From positions 434,001-498,000 of the forward strand of contig NZ_CP102268.1 of assembly GCF_025148285.1 (NCBI RefSeq): 64,000 nucleotides of DNA, written 5' to 3'. Made by a program: the position numbers and the translations under genes. Of the stretch, positions 53,782-63,600 are shown piece by piece. Source of the stretch: Marvinbryantia formatexigens DSM 14469 (GTDB taxonomy: Bacteria; Bacillota; Clostridia; Lachnospirales; Lachnospiraceae). The notes under the pieces are model-generated. The model saw only the letters and a list, made by a program, of their open reading frames with translations, was not told the origin of the DNA and ran no database searches. Positions within the stretch are counted from its first letter, which is position 1, and each line of letters starts with the position of its first letter.

Positions 53782-55218
53782 TTACAGCCAGTTGTACAGC
53801 TCCGCGTACTGGTCCGCCGATTTCTTCCAGGAGAAGTCCGCAGCCATCGCGCGGTCAATCAGCCGGTTCCACTCGCGTCTCTTATCCACATACACGGAAT
53901 GCGCGTAGCGGATGGTATTATACATTTCGTGCGCATTGTAATTGCGGAAGCTGAAGCCGGTGCCGGTGCCTTCGTACTCATTGTAAGGCTCCACCGTATC
54001 CTTCAGACCACCCGTCTCGCGCACGATCGGAAGCGTGCCGTAGCGCAGGCTCATAAGCTGGCTCAGACCGCACGGCTCGAAAAGCGACGGCATAAGGAAA
54101 GCATCGCAGGAGGCGTACACTTTGTGTGACATAGCCTCGCAGTAGTAAATATTTGCCGATACCTTGTCCGGATATTTCCATGCGTAATGACGGAACATAT
54201 TTTCATACCGCTCTTCGCCAGTGCCGAGCACGACGATCTGCCAGTCCTGCTGGCACATTTCCTCCATCATGTAATTGATGAGGTCAAAGCCCTTCTGATC
54301 CGTCAGCCGGGAAACGATGCCAATCATAAACGTCTTTTCATTCTCAGCCAGTCCCAGCTCCTTCTGCAGCGCAATCTTATTTTTGATTTTTTCCTTGCGG
54401 AAATTACGCACATTATAGTTTGCCGTAATCATGGTATCTGTTTCCGGATTATACTCCTCATAATCGATGCCGTTCACAATACCGCGCAAATCATGGGCGC
54501 GCGCCTTCATCAGCCCGTCCAGATTTTCCCCGTAAAACGGTGTTTTGATTTCCTCCGCGTATGTCGGGCTTACCGTCGTGAGCGCGTCCGCGTACACCAG
54601 ACCGCCCTTCAGATAATTGGCGTCCCCGTATGCTTCCAGCTTGTCCGGCGTAAAATAATAATCCGGCAGCCCCGTGATGTTTTTCACGGTGTTCATATCC
54701 CACACGCCCTGGAATTTCAGATTGTGAATCGTCATAATCGACTTCATATTTTTAAAGAATTCACCCTCATGGAATTTGTCCTTTAAAAATACCGGAATCA
54801 GACCGGTCTGCCAGTCATGGCAGTGCACGATATCCGGCTGGAAGCCGATGACCGGAAGCGCGGAAAGCGCCGCCTTCGAGAAAAACGCAAATTTCTCAAT
54901 GTCCTCATAAATATTGCCGTACGGCTTCATCCCGGCAAAATAATATTCGTTGTCGATGAAATAAAACTGGATGCCGTCGTACACCGTTTCCAGAATGCCC
55001 ACATACTGGCTTCTCCAGCCGAGGTCCATATAAAAATGCGATACGTAATTCAGACGCTCCTTTAAGTCCTCGCGCATACAAAGATATTTCGGAAGAATCA
55101 CCCGCACATCAAATTCTTCCTTATTGAGATATTTGGGCAGCGAACCCACTACGTCCGCCAGTCCGCCGGTTTTGATAAACGGCACACCCTCCGATGCCAC
55201 AAAAAGTACCTTCTTCAT
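53782..55218 (-). CDS. glgA: Glycogen synthase
   Basis: 478 residues, GT5 family using ADP-glucose. The N-terminal VASEGVPFIKTGGLADVVGS holds the KxGGL donor-binding motif; the second domain has MPSLFEPCGLSQLMSLRYG. GGGAGG precedes ATG 55218. No other glycogen genes are adjacent. Confidence 0.95.
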   Translation of the reverse strand: MKKVLFVASEGVPFIKTGGLADVVGSLPKYLNKEEFDVRVILPKYLCMREDLKERLNYVSHFYMDLGWRSQYVGILETVYDGIQFYFIDNEYYFAGMKPYGNIYEDIEKFAFFSKAALSALPVIGFQPDIVHCHDWQTGLIPVFLKDKFHEGEFFKNMKSIMTIHNLKFQGVWDMNTVKNITGLPDYYFTPDKLEAYGDANYLKGGLVYADALTTVSPTYAEEIKTPFYGENLDGLMKARAHDLRGIVNGIDYEEYNPETDTMITANYNVRNFRKEKIKNKIALQKELGLAENEKTFMIGIVSRLTDQKGFDLINYMMEEMCQQDWQIVVLGTGEERYENMFRHYAWKYPDKVSANIYYCEAMSHKVYASCDAFLMPSLFEPCGLSQLMSLRYGTLPIVRETGGLKDTVEPYNEYEGTGTGFSFRNYNAHEMYNTIRYAHSVYVDKRREWNRLIDRAMAADFSWKKSADQYAELYNWL

Positions 55219-55308
55219 GAAAACCTCCCGTAAAAATTTATGTGTTATTCTAAGTATAACCCGATTCTTCCAAAAGAGCAACAAAAAAACGGCGCTATTT
55301 ACACGCCG

Positions 55309-56502
55309 TTAAGAAAAGTTTACCTCTATCATGCAGATTTCTGATTTTGTGCCCACGCGCATAAACGGACCGAACACGCCGATGCCGGAGGTGACAATAT
55401 TGTGCATATTTCCTTTTTTCAGATAGCCGCAGGAATTTTCCCACTTCAGATCCGTGATAATATTCGCCGGGAACATCTGCCCATCGTGCGTGTGTCCGCA
55501 AAGGTCCAGATCCACCCCGGCGTCGGCAAGCTCCTGCAGCTCGCGCGGCTCGTGGTCGATCACCAGCACCGGTTTTTCCATATCCATGCCCTGCGTGATT
55601 TCCGCCGGCGTTTTCCGCACCTCAATGCCGCGGCCCGGTCGCTCGTAGTCCGCTCTGCCGTACACATAAAACATATCGTCTACCAGCACACCCTCGTCCC
55701 GCAGAAGCCGGATATCCGCCTTTTTAAGCAGCTCGTCCATGCGCGGGTCGCTCTGCTTTTTCTTATCGGAGGAAAAGGTAAAGCCCGCCAGAATCGGCTC
55801 CTCGATGTCATGATTGCCATAGCAGGCATACACGCCGTACCGGCTCTTAAGTCTTGAAAGAATCTGCGCCAGCTCTTCCGGGTCCTCCAGCGCCTCATAC
55901 TGATTGTCGAAAATATCTCCGGCGATCACCACCAGGTCCGGCTCTTCGGCATTTATCTTTTCCACCATCTTTTTCATGCTTCCGTTGCTGATGTTATAGC
56001 CCAGATGCAGATCCGCCACCAGCGCAATGCGAAGCGGTCCATCGAGTCCCGCGCAGGGCTTGTCGACCGTTACCGCGTAGCGCGTCATACGTATCGTGCG
56101 CGCATTTATTATCCCATACAGGCTCACAGAAATCACAAGCACCGCACAGATTGTCCCGGCAATCACCGACCCCCGCGTGGAAAACAGCGCCTCCTTATGC
56201 ACAAAGGAAACCCGGTACAGAATAAAATGCAGGATTAATGCCGCGCCGATGACCAGCGTCATGTAGAGCAGCACGCCGAGCCAGTAATTGCTGATGAGCT
56301 TCATCAGCCGCTGCAGCGGAGACGCCGGCAGGAAAAACGCAATCAGCAGACTGCCCGCAAAAAACATATACACCAGCACCACGATTGTCCGCGCCGTCAC
56401 CGTCCGGAATATCCCGTGGCACGCCTGCATCCAGCGCATGATCCATACAAGCTGGATAATATTCCAGAGCACATACAGCGGCGATAAATATACCGCTACC
56501 AT
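55309..56502 (-). CDS. Membrane metallophosphoesterase (YaeI/YkuE-like)
   Basis: 397 residues: four membrane segments in the first 140, then a calcineurin-type phosphoesterase with LVADLHLGYN, AGDIFDN, GNHD and GHTHDGQ metal motifs. YaeI/YkuE relatives act on UDP-diacylglucosamine or related lipids; the substrate here is unknown. GGAGATG precedes the ATG. Confidence 0.87.
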   Translation of the reverse strand: MVAVYLSPLYVLWNIIQLVWIMRWMQACHGIFRTVTARTIVVLVYMFFAGSLLIAFFLPASPLQRLMKLISNYWLGVLLYMTLVIGAALILHFILYRVSFVHKEALFSTRGSVIAGTICAVLVISVSLYGIINARTIRMTRYAVTVDKPCAGLDGPLRIALVADLHLGYNISNGSMKKMVEKINAEEPDLVVIAGDIFDNQYEALEDPEELAQILSRLKSRYGVYACYGNHDIEEPILAGFTFSSDKKKQSDPRMDELLKKADIRLLRDEGVLVDDMFYVYGRADYERPGRGIEVRKTPAEITQGMDMEKPVLVIDHEPRELQELADAGVDLDLCGHTHDGQMFPANIITDLKWENSCGYLKKGNMHNIVTSGIGVFGPFMRVGTKSEICMIEVNFS

Positions 56503-56538
56503 TTTTTCATCTCCATTTTCTTTTGTAACCTCCCGTCA

Positions 56539-57336
56539 CTAACGGTTTTTATATTCCAGACGCACCTTGTCGGCAATCAGGGCAATAAATTCCGAATTGG
56601 TCGGCTTGCCCTTTCCGCCGTTCACCGTATAGCCGAACAGCTCATCAATCGTGTCCATCTTTCCGCGGCTCCACGCCACCTCGATGGCATGGCGGATGGC
56701 TCTCTCCACCCGGCTGGGCGTCGTCTGGTGCTTCTTTGCAATCATCGGATACAGAATCTTGGTGATGGAATTGAGCATTTCCATATCGTTTACCGACATG
56801 ATAATGGCGTCCCTCAGATACTGGTATCCTTTAATGTGCGCCGGAACGCCGATTTCGTGGATGATATTTGTCACATCTGTCTCCAGGTTGCGCTCCATGT
56901 ATTCGCTCTTGCTCTCGTAGGCGTTCACCTTGCGCACCTCCGCAAAGTTGCGCTCCCGCTCCTTGCGCACATGATGTATCCGGTTGAGCACCATATCGTT
57001 GTCGAACGGCTTTAATATGTAATAATCCGCGCCGAGCTCAAAGGCATCCTCTGTAATCTTCTCCTGCCCGATAGCCGTAATCACAATGAACGCCGGCCGC
57101 TTCTTTATCGCGGCATCCTGGTTGACTTTCTGCATAACGCTCAGACCATCCACCTTCGGCATGATAATATCCAGAAGCACCACGTCCGGCTCCTTCTGTC
57201 TGATAATATTTACAAGGTCCTCGCCGTTTCCGGCTTTCCCCACTACTTCCAGATCCTTATCGCTGCTGACAATGCTGTCGAGCAGCTGTACCATCCTCTC
57301 ATTGTCGTCCGCGATTGCAACATGTAATTTTTCCAA
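56539..57336 (-). CDS. spo0A: Sporulation master regulator Spo0A
   Basis: 265 residues. Receiver domain with IADDNERM acidic pocket, phospho-acceptor in [13 protein letters not shown], and the C-terminal Spo0A DNA-binding domain ([36 protein letters not shown]). The TTG at 57336 is preferred because GGAGGA lies seven bases upstream and gives the family's MEKL start. Confirms a sporulating lineage. Confidence 0.95.
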   Translation of the reverse strand: MEKLHVAIADDNERMVQLLDSIVSSDKDLEVVGKAGNGEDLVNIIRQKEPDVVLLDIIMPKVDGLSVMQKVNQDAAIKKRPAFIVITAIGQEKITEDAFELGADYYILKPFDNDMVLNRIHHVRKERERNFAEVRKVNAYESKSEYMERNLETDVTNIIHEIGVPAHIKGYQYLRDAIIMSVNDMEMLNSITKILYPMIAKKHQTTPSRVERAIRHAIEVAWSRGKMDTIDELFGYTVNGGKGKPTNSEFIALIADKVRLEYKNR

Positions 57337-57351
57337 CAGTCTGTCCTCCAA

Positions 57352-57515
57352 TTATTTCCAATCATTACAGCTATTATAGCTTTAGATAATTATCATAATC
57401 AAGAAGATTTCATCGTAAACATTCGACATTATTCGTCAGGTGCCGGCTCCGCCCGCACCTGACTTCGCAAATCCATTCTGAATTCGCTTCGCGAATGGGA
57501 TTTGCCCACACTTGC
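57352..57515. other. Intergenic hairpins before spo0A
   Basis: GTCAGGTGC/GCACCTGAC (57436-57465 region) and a second G/C-rich inverted pair built on AAATCC(C)ATTC. Could terminate the carbonic anhydrase transcript, although the T run is weak. No gene seen. Confidence 0.5.
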
Positions 57516-58061
57516 TTATTCCACCACCGGGTAGAGCTCGCCGGTCTCGGTATCCATGATATAACCGGTAATGGTTACGTCCTTCGGGATGAGCGGATGC
57601 TCCCGCAGCGTCCGCACGGTATCCTCCACCGATTCGCGGATGGTATTAAAGCCGCACAGCCATTTTTCGAAATCCACGCCGGCATATTTGAGCATTTCAA
57701 TCTGCTCCATCGAAATGCCGCGCTGCTGCAGATGACCTAAGATCAGGTCGGCGTCAATGTGCTGCACGCCGCAGTCGGTGTGTCCGATTACCATGACCTC
57801 CTCCACGCCGAGCTCGACAATCGCAACCAGCAGGCTGCGCACCACGCTGCCGAAGGGATGCGTGACAACCGCGCCCGCATTTTTGATGATTTTGGCATCA
57901 CCGTTTTTTATGCCGAGCGCCGCCGGCAAAAGCTCCGTCAGCCGCGTGTCCATGCAGGACAGAATCGCCAGCTTTTTCTCCGGATATTTGCCCGCCCGGT
58001 ATTTTTCGTATTCTTTATTTGCCACAAATTGTTTGTTATATGCCAGAATTTCCTCTCTCAT
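57516..58061 (-). CDS. Beta-class carbonic anhydrase
   Basis: 181 residues. Zinc-site motifs SCMDTRL (Cys, Asp, Arg) and GHTDCGV (His, Cys) match the small beta carbonic anhydrases of clostridia. Interconverts CO2 and bicarbonate in the cytoplasm. AAAGGAAG precedes the ATG. Confidence 0.93.
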   Translation of the reverse strand: MREEILAYNKQFVANKEYEKYRAGKYPEKKLAILSCMDTRLTELLPAALGIKNGDAKIIKNAGAVVTHPFGSVVRSLLVAIVELGVEEVMVIGHTDCGVQHIDADLILGHLQQRGISMEQIEMLKYAGVDFEKWLCGFNTIRESVEDTVRTLREHPLIPKDVTITGYIMDTETGELYPVVE

Positions 58062-58156
58062 AGCCTGTCTTCCTTTCTCATGTTATTTTGAATGTCTTTT
58101 CTTCTGTATAGTTCTCCTTTACCAGACAGCCCGTTTCTTCCAGTTGTACATCATGT

Positions 58157-60874
58157 TTATGAATTTTTCTTTTCTTCTGGTTGCTCTGCGAAACTCCTTC
58201 TTCCCAGACGAATGTCCTCCATCAGCGCCGCCAGATCCTCCGGAAGCTTGTCAAAAAGCTTTTCTCCGGTGCGCTTCTGCCCCGTCAGATAATCTCTGCG
58301 GATTTCGCTGCACGACGCTTCAATTTCCTCCAGAAGTCCCGCCGCCGACAGCCGGGATGCCCCCGCGCCCCAGATAATCATCTGCTCCAGCGCGTCCGAG
58401 GTCGCCACCGTTACATGATGCTGCGGACTGATTTTATGTACCGTTTTCTCGATATACTGGTCCGCGGTTTCCGCCTCCCTGGTGTATACCACATAAATAT
58501 TGTGATACTTCTGCACGGAACCGGTTCCTCCCTCCACCCTGTAGGCATCAAATACCAGAATGACCGTATTTTTCCGGAATCCCTGGTAATTGCAGAGGAT
58601 GTCCGCCAGCCTGCCGCGGGCGCTTTCAATATTTATCCGCGCCAGCTCGCGCAGCTCCTCCCAGGCAAAAATGATATTGTAGCCGTCCACCAGCAGATAT
58701 TCCTCCTTCGGCGTCTCCCTGCGCGGCCCTCCGGTATTTCCCGTTTCCGCCGTGCGCGCCGGGGAAAAACGGCTGCGTCCCCAGCCGCTGCGCGCTTCCT
58801 TTCCGGCGCCGTAGGTTCTGGTGAAAATTTCCTCCAGCTCTTTGTCGGACGCCCATCCGCCCAAAGAGGCGCCCTTTTCCCGCACCGGCGCCATCTGCTT
58901 CTCCTGCGGCTCCTCCCGGCTTCCGTCAGAAAAATGACTTTCCACATGCATATAATCCCGCACGCTGTCCCAGGGCACATAAAACCCGGCGCCATGCGCG
59001 CAGAACACCGAGCCGGAGGGGTTGTCCGTATCCGCATCCGGGTCGTATGCCGCAGCGGCGATAATCTCCTCCTGGTTGTGACACGGCTCATATCCCTTCA
59101 GAGAGCAGAACAGCCGCCCGCGCCCTTTTGTGTACGCCGTCACTTCCTTCTGATAATCGCCCACCGACGATGCCGGAACCGTCCCGCGCAGCACGGAATA
59201 ATCCCCCTCCTGCTCCGGCTGTGAAAAAACGCCGTGCATTCTGGTAAAATCCGCCATTGCCCGCCCGATATTTTCCTGCGGCACCTCCAGGCGGAACTCG
59301 TATACCGGCTCCAGCAGGATGCTCTCTGTGCTGCGAAGCCCCTGCCGCACGGCACGCCAGGCGGCTTCCCGGAAATCGCCGCCCTCCGTATGCTTCAGAT
59401 GCGCTCTTCCGGCGATTACCGTAATTTTCATATCGGTAATCTGCGCGCCCGTCAGCACGCCCACATGCTTTTTCTCCGCCAGATTTGTCAGAATCAGCCG
59501 CTGCCAGTTTCTGTCCAGCTCATCCTCGCTCACTGCGGTGTCAAATACCAGACCGCTTCCGCGCTCGCCAGGCTCCAGCAAAAGATGCACCTCCGCATAG
59601 TGGCGCAGCGGTTCAAAGTGCCCGACGCCCTCCACCGGCTTTGTGATAGTCTCCTTATATACAATGCTTCCCTTTCCAAAGGAGACCTCCGTCCCGAAAC
59701 GCTCACGGATAATGCTCTGCAGAATTTCCATCTGCACCTCGCCCATTACCTGCGCATGGATTTCCCCGGTGTCCTCCTCCCAGGAAATGCGCAGCAGCGG
59801 GTCTTCCTCCTCAAGCTGTCTGAGCTTTCCCAGCATCCCGTGCACATCGCAGCCCTCCGGAAGCATCACCCGGTAGCGCAGCACCGGCTCCAGCGCGGGC
59901 TGCACGCCCTCCGTCTGCGCGCCAAGCCCCTCTCCCGGCAGGATATCCGCCAGCCCGGTAACAGCACAGACGCTGCCCGCCTCCGCCTCCTGCACCACCT
60001 GGTAATTTGCACCGGAATATATACGGATCTGGTCCACCTTCCCGGCGGGCAGCGCCGTTTTCACCTTCAGACTACCGCCGGTGATTTTAAGGTGTGTCAG
60101 CCGGTTGCCCTGCGCATCGCGCGAGATCTTATATACCCGTGCTGAAAAATCTTCCGGATAAACCGGCGCGCTGGTATATCCGGAGAGCACCGCCAGAAAT
60201 TCCTCTACGCCCTGGTTTTTCAGCGCCGACCCGAAGCAGCAGGGAAACACCCTGCGCTCCCGGATCAGACGGCGGATTTCTTCGTCCGTCACGGTTTCCG
60301 TCTCCAGATACCGTTCCAGCGTCTCCTCGTCGCACATCGCCAGATTTTCCTTAAGCTCTCCCTGCGGCGCGCCAAAATCCAGGCAATGTCCGTCCAGCCG
60401 CTCCTGCAGGGCAGCGAGTACCGCTTCCCGCCCGGCACTCTCCTGGTCCATTTTATTGACAAACACAAACACCGGAATCTGATAACGCTGCAGCAGCTTC
60501 CAGAGCGTCAGCACATGCCCCTGCACGCCGTCCGCCTGGCTGATGACCAGAATGGCATAATCCAGCACCTGCAGCGTGCGCTCCATTTCTGCTGAAAAAT
60601 CCACATGTCCGGGCGTATCCAGCAGCGTCACCTCCTTATCCCCCAGCGAAAGAATCGCCTGCTTGGAAAAAATCGTGATGCCGCGCGCCCGTTCCAGTTC
60701 ATAATTGTCCAGGAACGCATTGCCGTGGTCTACCCTGCCCATTGTGCGGATACTGCCCTGCCGGTACAACATACTCTCCGCCAGTGTCGTCTTCCCCGCG
60801 TCCACATGCGCGAGAATACCGACGCAGATGTGTTTTTTTATTTTTTCTGATTTATTTTCTGAGGAATTTCCCAT
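58157..60874 (-). CDS. EF-G/TetM-like ribosomal GTPase fused to a YacP/Rae1-type NYN nuclease
   Basis: 905 residues. Residues 1-about 640 have the TetM/EF-G plan: G1 AHVDAGKTT, switch with RGITI, G3 DTPGH, G4 NKMD, then domains II-V. A charged linker follows, and the last about 180 residues (from EYLLVDGYNII) form a NYN/PIN domain of the YacP type with acidic residues in LVDGYN, FDAYR, ETADQYIE and ATSDALE. B. subtilis Rae1 (YacP) cleaves mRNA in the ribosomal A site, the place where TetM-like factors bind. AAAGGGG precedes ATG 60874. The role is inferred; it should not be called tetracycline resistance from sequence alone. Confidence 0.87.
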   Translation of the reverse strand: MGNSSENKSEKIKKHICVGILAHVDAGKTTLAESMLYRQGSIRTMGRVDHGNAFLDNYELERARGITIFSKQAILSLGDKEVTLLDTPGHVDFSAEMERTLQVLDYAILVISQADGVQGHVLTLWKLLQRYQIPVFVFVNKMDQESAGREAVLAALQERLDGHCLDFGAPQGELKENLAMCDEETLERYLETETVTDEEIRRLIRERRVFPCCFGSALKNQGVEEFLAVLSGYTSAPVYPEDFSARVYKISRDAQGNRLTHLKITGGSLKVKTALPAGKVDQIRIYSGANYQVVQEAEAGSVCAVTGLADILPGEGLGAQTEGVQPALEPVLRYRVMLPEGCDVHGMLGKLRQLEEEDPLLRISWEEDTGEIHAQVMGEVQMEILQSIIRERFGTEVSFGKGSIVYKETITKPVEGVGHFEPLRHYAEVHLLLEPGERGSGLVFDTAVSEDELDRNWQRLILTNLAEKKHVGVLTGAQITDMKITVIAGRAHLKHTEGGDFREAAWRAVRQGLRSTESILLEPVYEFRLEVPQENIGRAMADFTRMHGVFSQPEQEGDYSVLRGTVPASSVGDYQKEVTAYTKGRGRLFCSLKGYEPCHNQEEIIAAAAYDPDADTDNPSGSVFCAHGAGFYVPWDSVRDYMHVESHFSDGSREEPQEKQMAPVREKGASLGGWASDKELEEIFTRTYGAGKEARSGWGRSRFSPARTAETGNTGGPRRETPKEEYLLVDGYNIIFAWEELRELARINIESARGRLADILCNYQGFRKNTVILVFDAYRVEGGTGSVQKYHNIYVVYTREAETADQYIEKTVHKISPQHHVTVATSDALEQMIIWGAGASRLSAAGLLEEIEASCSEIRRDYLTGQKRTGEKLFDKLPEDLAALMEDIRLGRRSFAEQPEEKKNS

Positions 60875-60893
60875 AGAAAATGCCCCTTTCTGC
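60872..60893 (-). repeat. 22-bp leader repeat, copy 1
   Basis: The ribosome site and start codon of the GTPase-NYN gene (GCAGAAAGGGGCATTTTC then TATG) recur exactly, same orientation, at 62602-62623 before the 47-residue membrane peptide. Confidence 0.85.
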
Positions 60894-61034
60894 ACTATCC
60901 TTTTTCTATATTTTCGTCCTTTATTTTTCCCTGTTGCTTCTGCTTTTCCAGCTTTAACAGGCTCCCCTGCCAACAGGATTGAATATCTTCATCAAAGCTT
61001 TGTTTCCAGGTTTCTGATATTCCTCCTGGTATAA

Positions 61035-62437
61035 TCATTGTTTTTTTACTTCCCAGTGTCCACTTCTATGAGAACCTGTATTCTCAATCACGCCTTTGTC
61101 TACCAGTTTTTTCATTGTTCTTTGTACTTTGCTTCTGGAAAGATTCAACTGTTTTTGTATCTCTTTCTGTGTTATTTTTGAATTTTCCTTCAATAATTCG
61201 CACAATCTTCTTTCGAGTTCCGTTAAAATACTATTTTCAGCTTCATTTTTAGCTTCATTTTCAGCCTCGTTCAGGAGCTTTTTATAATTCAAATTTTTTA
61301 ACGTTACCATAAACAGGACTCGGTCCGAGTAAAATTCCGGTTCCATACCCGGCTGATAATTCACCGCATTTTCATATGCCTCACGAATTTTATTCAATCC
61401 GCTCCCCTGACGTTCCATGTATCCCAGCCGTCCAAATATATCCGCCAATATCGGATTTCTCCTTGTAGATGGAATTGTATCAATATTTCTATCCTGTATT
61501 TTCGTTCCATCCGGCATTCCTCCCGGAGAATAAATCACAAGACGATCATCGAAAATATCTATATGCACTTCACTTCCATTAACCAGATAATCCCTGTGTA
61601 TCAGTCCATTCACAAGACTTTCAAAAACACTCCGTTCACAAAAATCCGGCATTTCAATTCTGGAATCAGCTGTTTTTTCCAGAGCGTTTTCATGTTCCTT
61701 TTTACAAAGCGGACACCCTCTTCCAGCAGAATAATCAGACTTCCGCTGTACTCTGCACTGTCCAGGGCGTCAATCTGACCGCCACTCTTATCCAGCCCAT
61801 TCCAGTGTGTGCAAAACAGCCGGGAATATCGAATCGGGCAATTATCTGCGAGTAAAGCTCCCGCATTGGTCAGCTTTCCTTTATCATTAACAATTCCAAA
61901 TGATTCAAAACTTTTCTCCGGCATACTCGCCCTGTTCCATTCCATGAAACGCTCCCGCAGTTTTGAAAAAGAGAAGTCCTTGAAATCATACTCTGTCATC
62001 AAGGAATCAAAAGAAGTATTTTTTCCGCGCAGCACAAGCCGTTTCAATTCTGCCGCGTTTGCCGCAACCGACTCATTCCCAAGCCGGATGAAAGCCTCCG
62101 TACTTCCATCTCCATGATAGTAATAGGGAGTTTCCTGCCCTTTCATCACCTCAACAATAAGCAGATTTTTTCCATCCTCTGTACTTTGAATCTGCATTGT
62201 AACCTCTGGAAATGGGTCAATACGCTCTTTTATTTTCTGGCTGACGAATTCAGATGCATTTTTTATATCCTCAATTCCGATTACAGTATCATCGTCTGCA
62301 ATACCAAAAATCAATACGCCACCATTTCCGTTCGCAAATGCACTGACACTTTTTAGCCAGCTTTTCGGTTTCCGCATTTCTACTTCCTGTTTTTTATCGT
62401 ATTCAGTAGTTTCTCCCAAAAACTCTGATAATTTCAA
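61035..62437 (-). pseudogene. AlbA-type ATP-binding regulator, frameshifted
   Basis: The first frame (TTG 62437, after AGAGGTGCGGA) encodes an AlbA_2 domain (SVSAFANGNGGVLIFGIADD) and runs to about 61700. At the run TGGAAAAAACAG the frame is lost by one base. The continuation in the next frame (from about 61690, including CERSVFESLVNGLIHRDY) gives the GHKL-like and C-terminal winged-helix parts (GSGLNKIREAYE; LNLSRSKVQRTMKKL). The two pieces together form one typical protein of about 467 residues. A sequencing error or slippage in the A run are alternatives to inactivation. Confidence 0.75.
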
Positions 62438-62460
62438 ATCCGCACCTCTTTTCCGAATTT

Positions 62461-62604
62461 TTATCCGCGCTCCAAAAATCCTATAATTGAAAAGCCCAGA
62501 CCTACAATCCCAATTCCAATCGTCAGCAGTTCTATTCCCGATGAACAAAGAGAAACTACGATAGCAAAGAGCAGTATTGCAATACCTAATCCGATTTTTT
62601 TCAT
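62461..62604 (-). CDS. 47-residue two-segment membrane peptide
   Basis: Starts MKKIGLGIAILLFAIVV, has two hydrophobic segments (about 4-20 and 24-42) and ends GFLERG. GAAAGGGG precedes the ATG with good spacing. It sits 23 bp upstream of the regulator pseudogene and shares its whole leader with the GTPase-NYN gene. Function unknown. Confidence 0.6.
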   Translation of the reverse strand: MKKIGLGIAILLFAIVVSLCSSGIELLTIGIGIVGLGFSIIGFLERG

Positions 62605-62668
62605 AGAAAATGCCCCTTTCTGCTGTTCATAATAATCTATTGATTATCATAACACAGAAAGGGGCATT
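62602..62668. repeat. 22-bp leader repeat copy 2 and its inverted partner
   Basis: 62602-62623 repeats 60872-60893. Its core also forms perfect 14-bp inverted arms, AATGCCCCTTTCTG (62609-62622) and CAGAAAGGGGCATT (62655-62668), around a 32-bp AT-rich loop. Confidence 0.85.
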
Positions 62669-62691
62669 CGTCGATAAGCGAAAGCTCCCTT

Positions 62692-63564
62692 TTATTTTAG
62701 AATTTTATAGGACACCATAGATACATATTCCCGTTCTATTTCTGCGTGTAACTTAAACATTTCCACCTGCGTTCGACATTTTTCCAGTTTTTGAAAAAAC
62801 ACATCACTCACTGTGTATGCCTGTTGTGGAGATACCCCGCCTTCAATCGCTGCCCTCGACGCAAGCGTCAGTCCTGCTGCCACCATATATTCCAACTGTT
62901 TCATGCTTCCTTCCGCCAGCTTCCCAATTTCATCCGTCAGATGCAGTTTATCAAATACCGGTGCCTCAAAATACGCTATATCTCCTTTTCTGATTGCATC
63001 CAGATATTCCTGCTCATATTCGTACTCTACATGTTTCCTTTCTTTTTCAGAAGAATCAAATCGATAATTTGTTAATTCGCTCTCTGTTTTTGTTTTTTCT
63101 ATTGATGTAATCTGATTAAATCCCAGAATCTCTGTTTCTTCTATTTTCTGACCACATATTACATACGCAGACATTGATAAAATATTAGCCAGTTCCAGAA
63201 CTGTCATCCGGGGAATATTCAGATACCGCTGTGTCAAATGATGCTTTTTCCGATAATAATATATACCGTTTCTTTGTTCCGTATCTGTTGTTATATTAAC
63301 AGGACCTCCGATATATAAATTCTTATCCCTGTCTTCCAATGCAATATACGCCACCCACTCATCTTCTGTCATTAAAAGCGGCTCATTCTGCAATTTTTTT
63401 CTTTCCCTTATACGTTCGTACAAAAGCGGATCTAAAAGAAACGGATCGTCATCCCGCTCTTTCATGCCAATACTTTCTAATAAATTACCTTCGTTATCAT
63501 ATATATGGATTGAAAGCCGTTTATTTACAAAAAGCCTTTCAAACCAGAAAGAATACTGAGACAT
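62692..63564 (-). CDS. AraC-type regulator lacking its C-terminal HTH domain
   Basis: 290 residues. The layout matches clostridial AraC regulators: an N-terminal sensor region, then the helical linker segment with LDAIRKGDIAYFEA and AAGLTLASRAAIEGGVSPQQAYTVSD. The protein stops at EREYVSMVSYKILK, where the two-HTH DNA-binding domain should begin. The stop lies about 25 bp from the inverted repeat at 62.65 kb, so the 3' end was probably lost in a rearrangement. It may be dead or act as a non-DNA-binding partner. Confidence 0.7.
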   Translation of the reverse strand: MSQYSFWFERLFVNKRLSIHIYDNEGNLLESIGMKERDDDPFLLDPLLYERIRERKKLQNEPLLMTEDEWVAYIALEDRDKNLYIGGPVNITTDTEQRNGIYYYRKKHHLTQRYLNIPRMTVLELANILSMSAYVICGQKIEETEILGFNQITSIEKTKTESELTNYRFDSSEKERKHVEYEYEQEYLDAIRKGDIAYFEAPVFDKLHLTDEIGKLAEGSMKQLEYMVAAGLTLASRAAIEGGVSPQQAYTVSDVFFQKLEKCRTQVEMFKLHAEIEREYVSMVSYKILK

Positions 63565-63600
63565 AGGGCATTACCTCCCTGCTTCTATTTCCATCCTTTT

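Noticed and set aside
58157-60874. Tetracycline resistance determinant
   Set aside because: TetM-like motifs are present, but the fusion to a NYN domain and the chromosomal setting point to a housekeeping ribosome factor; no evidence for resistance.
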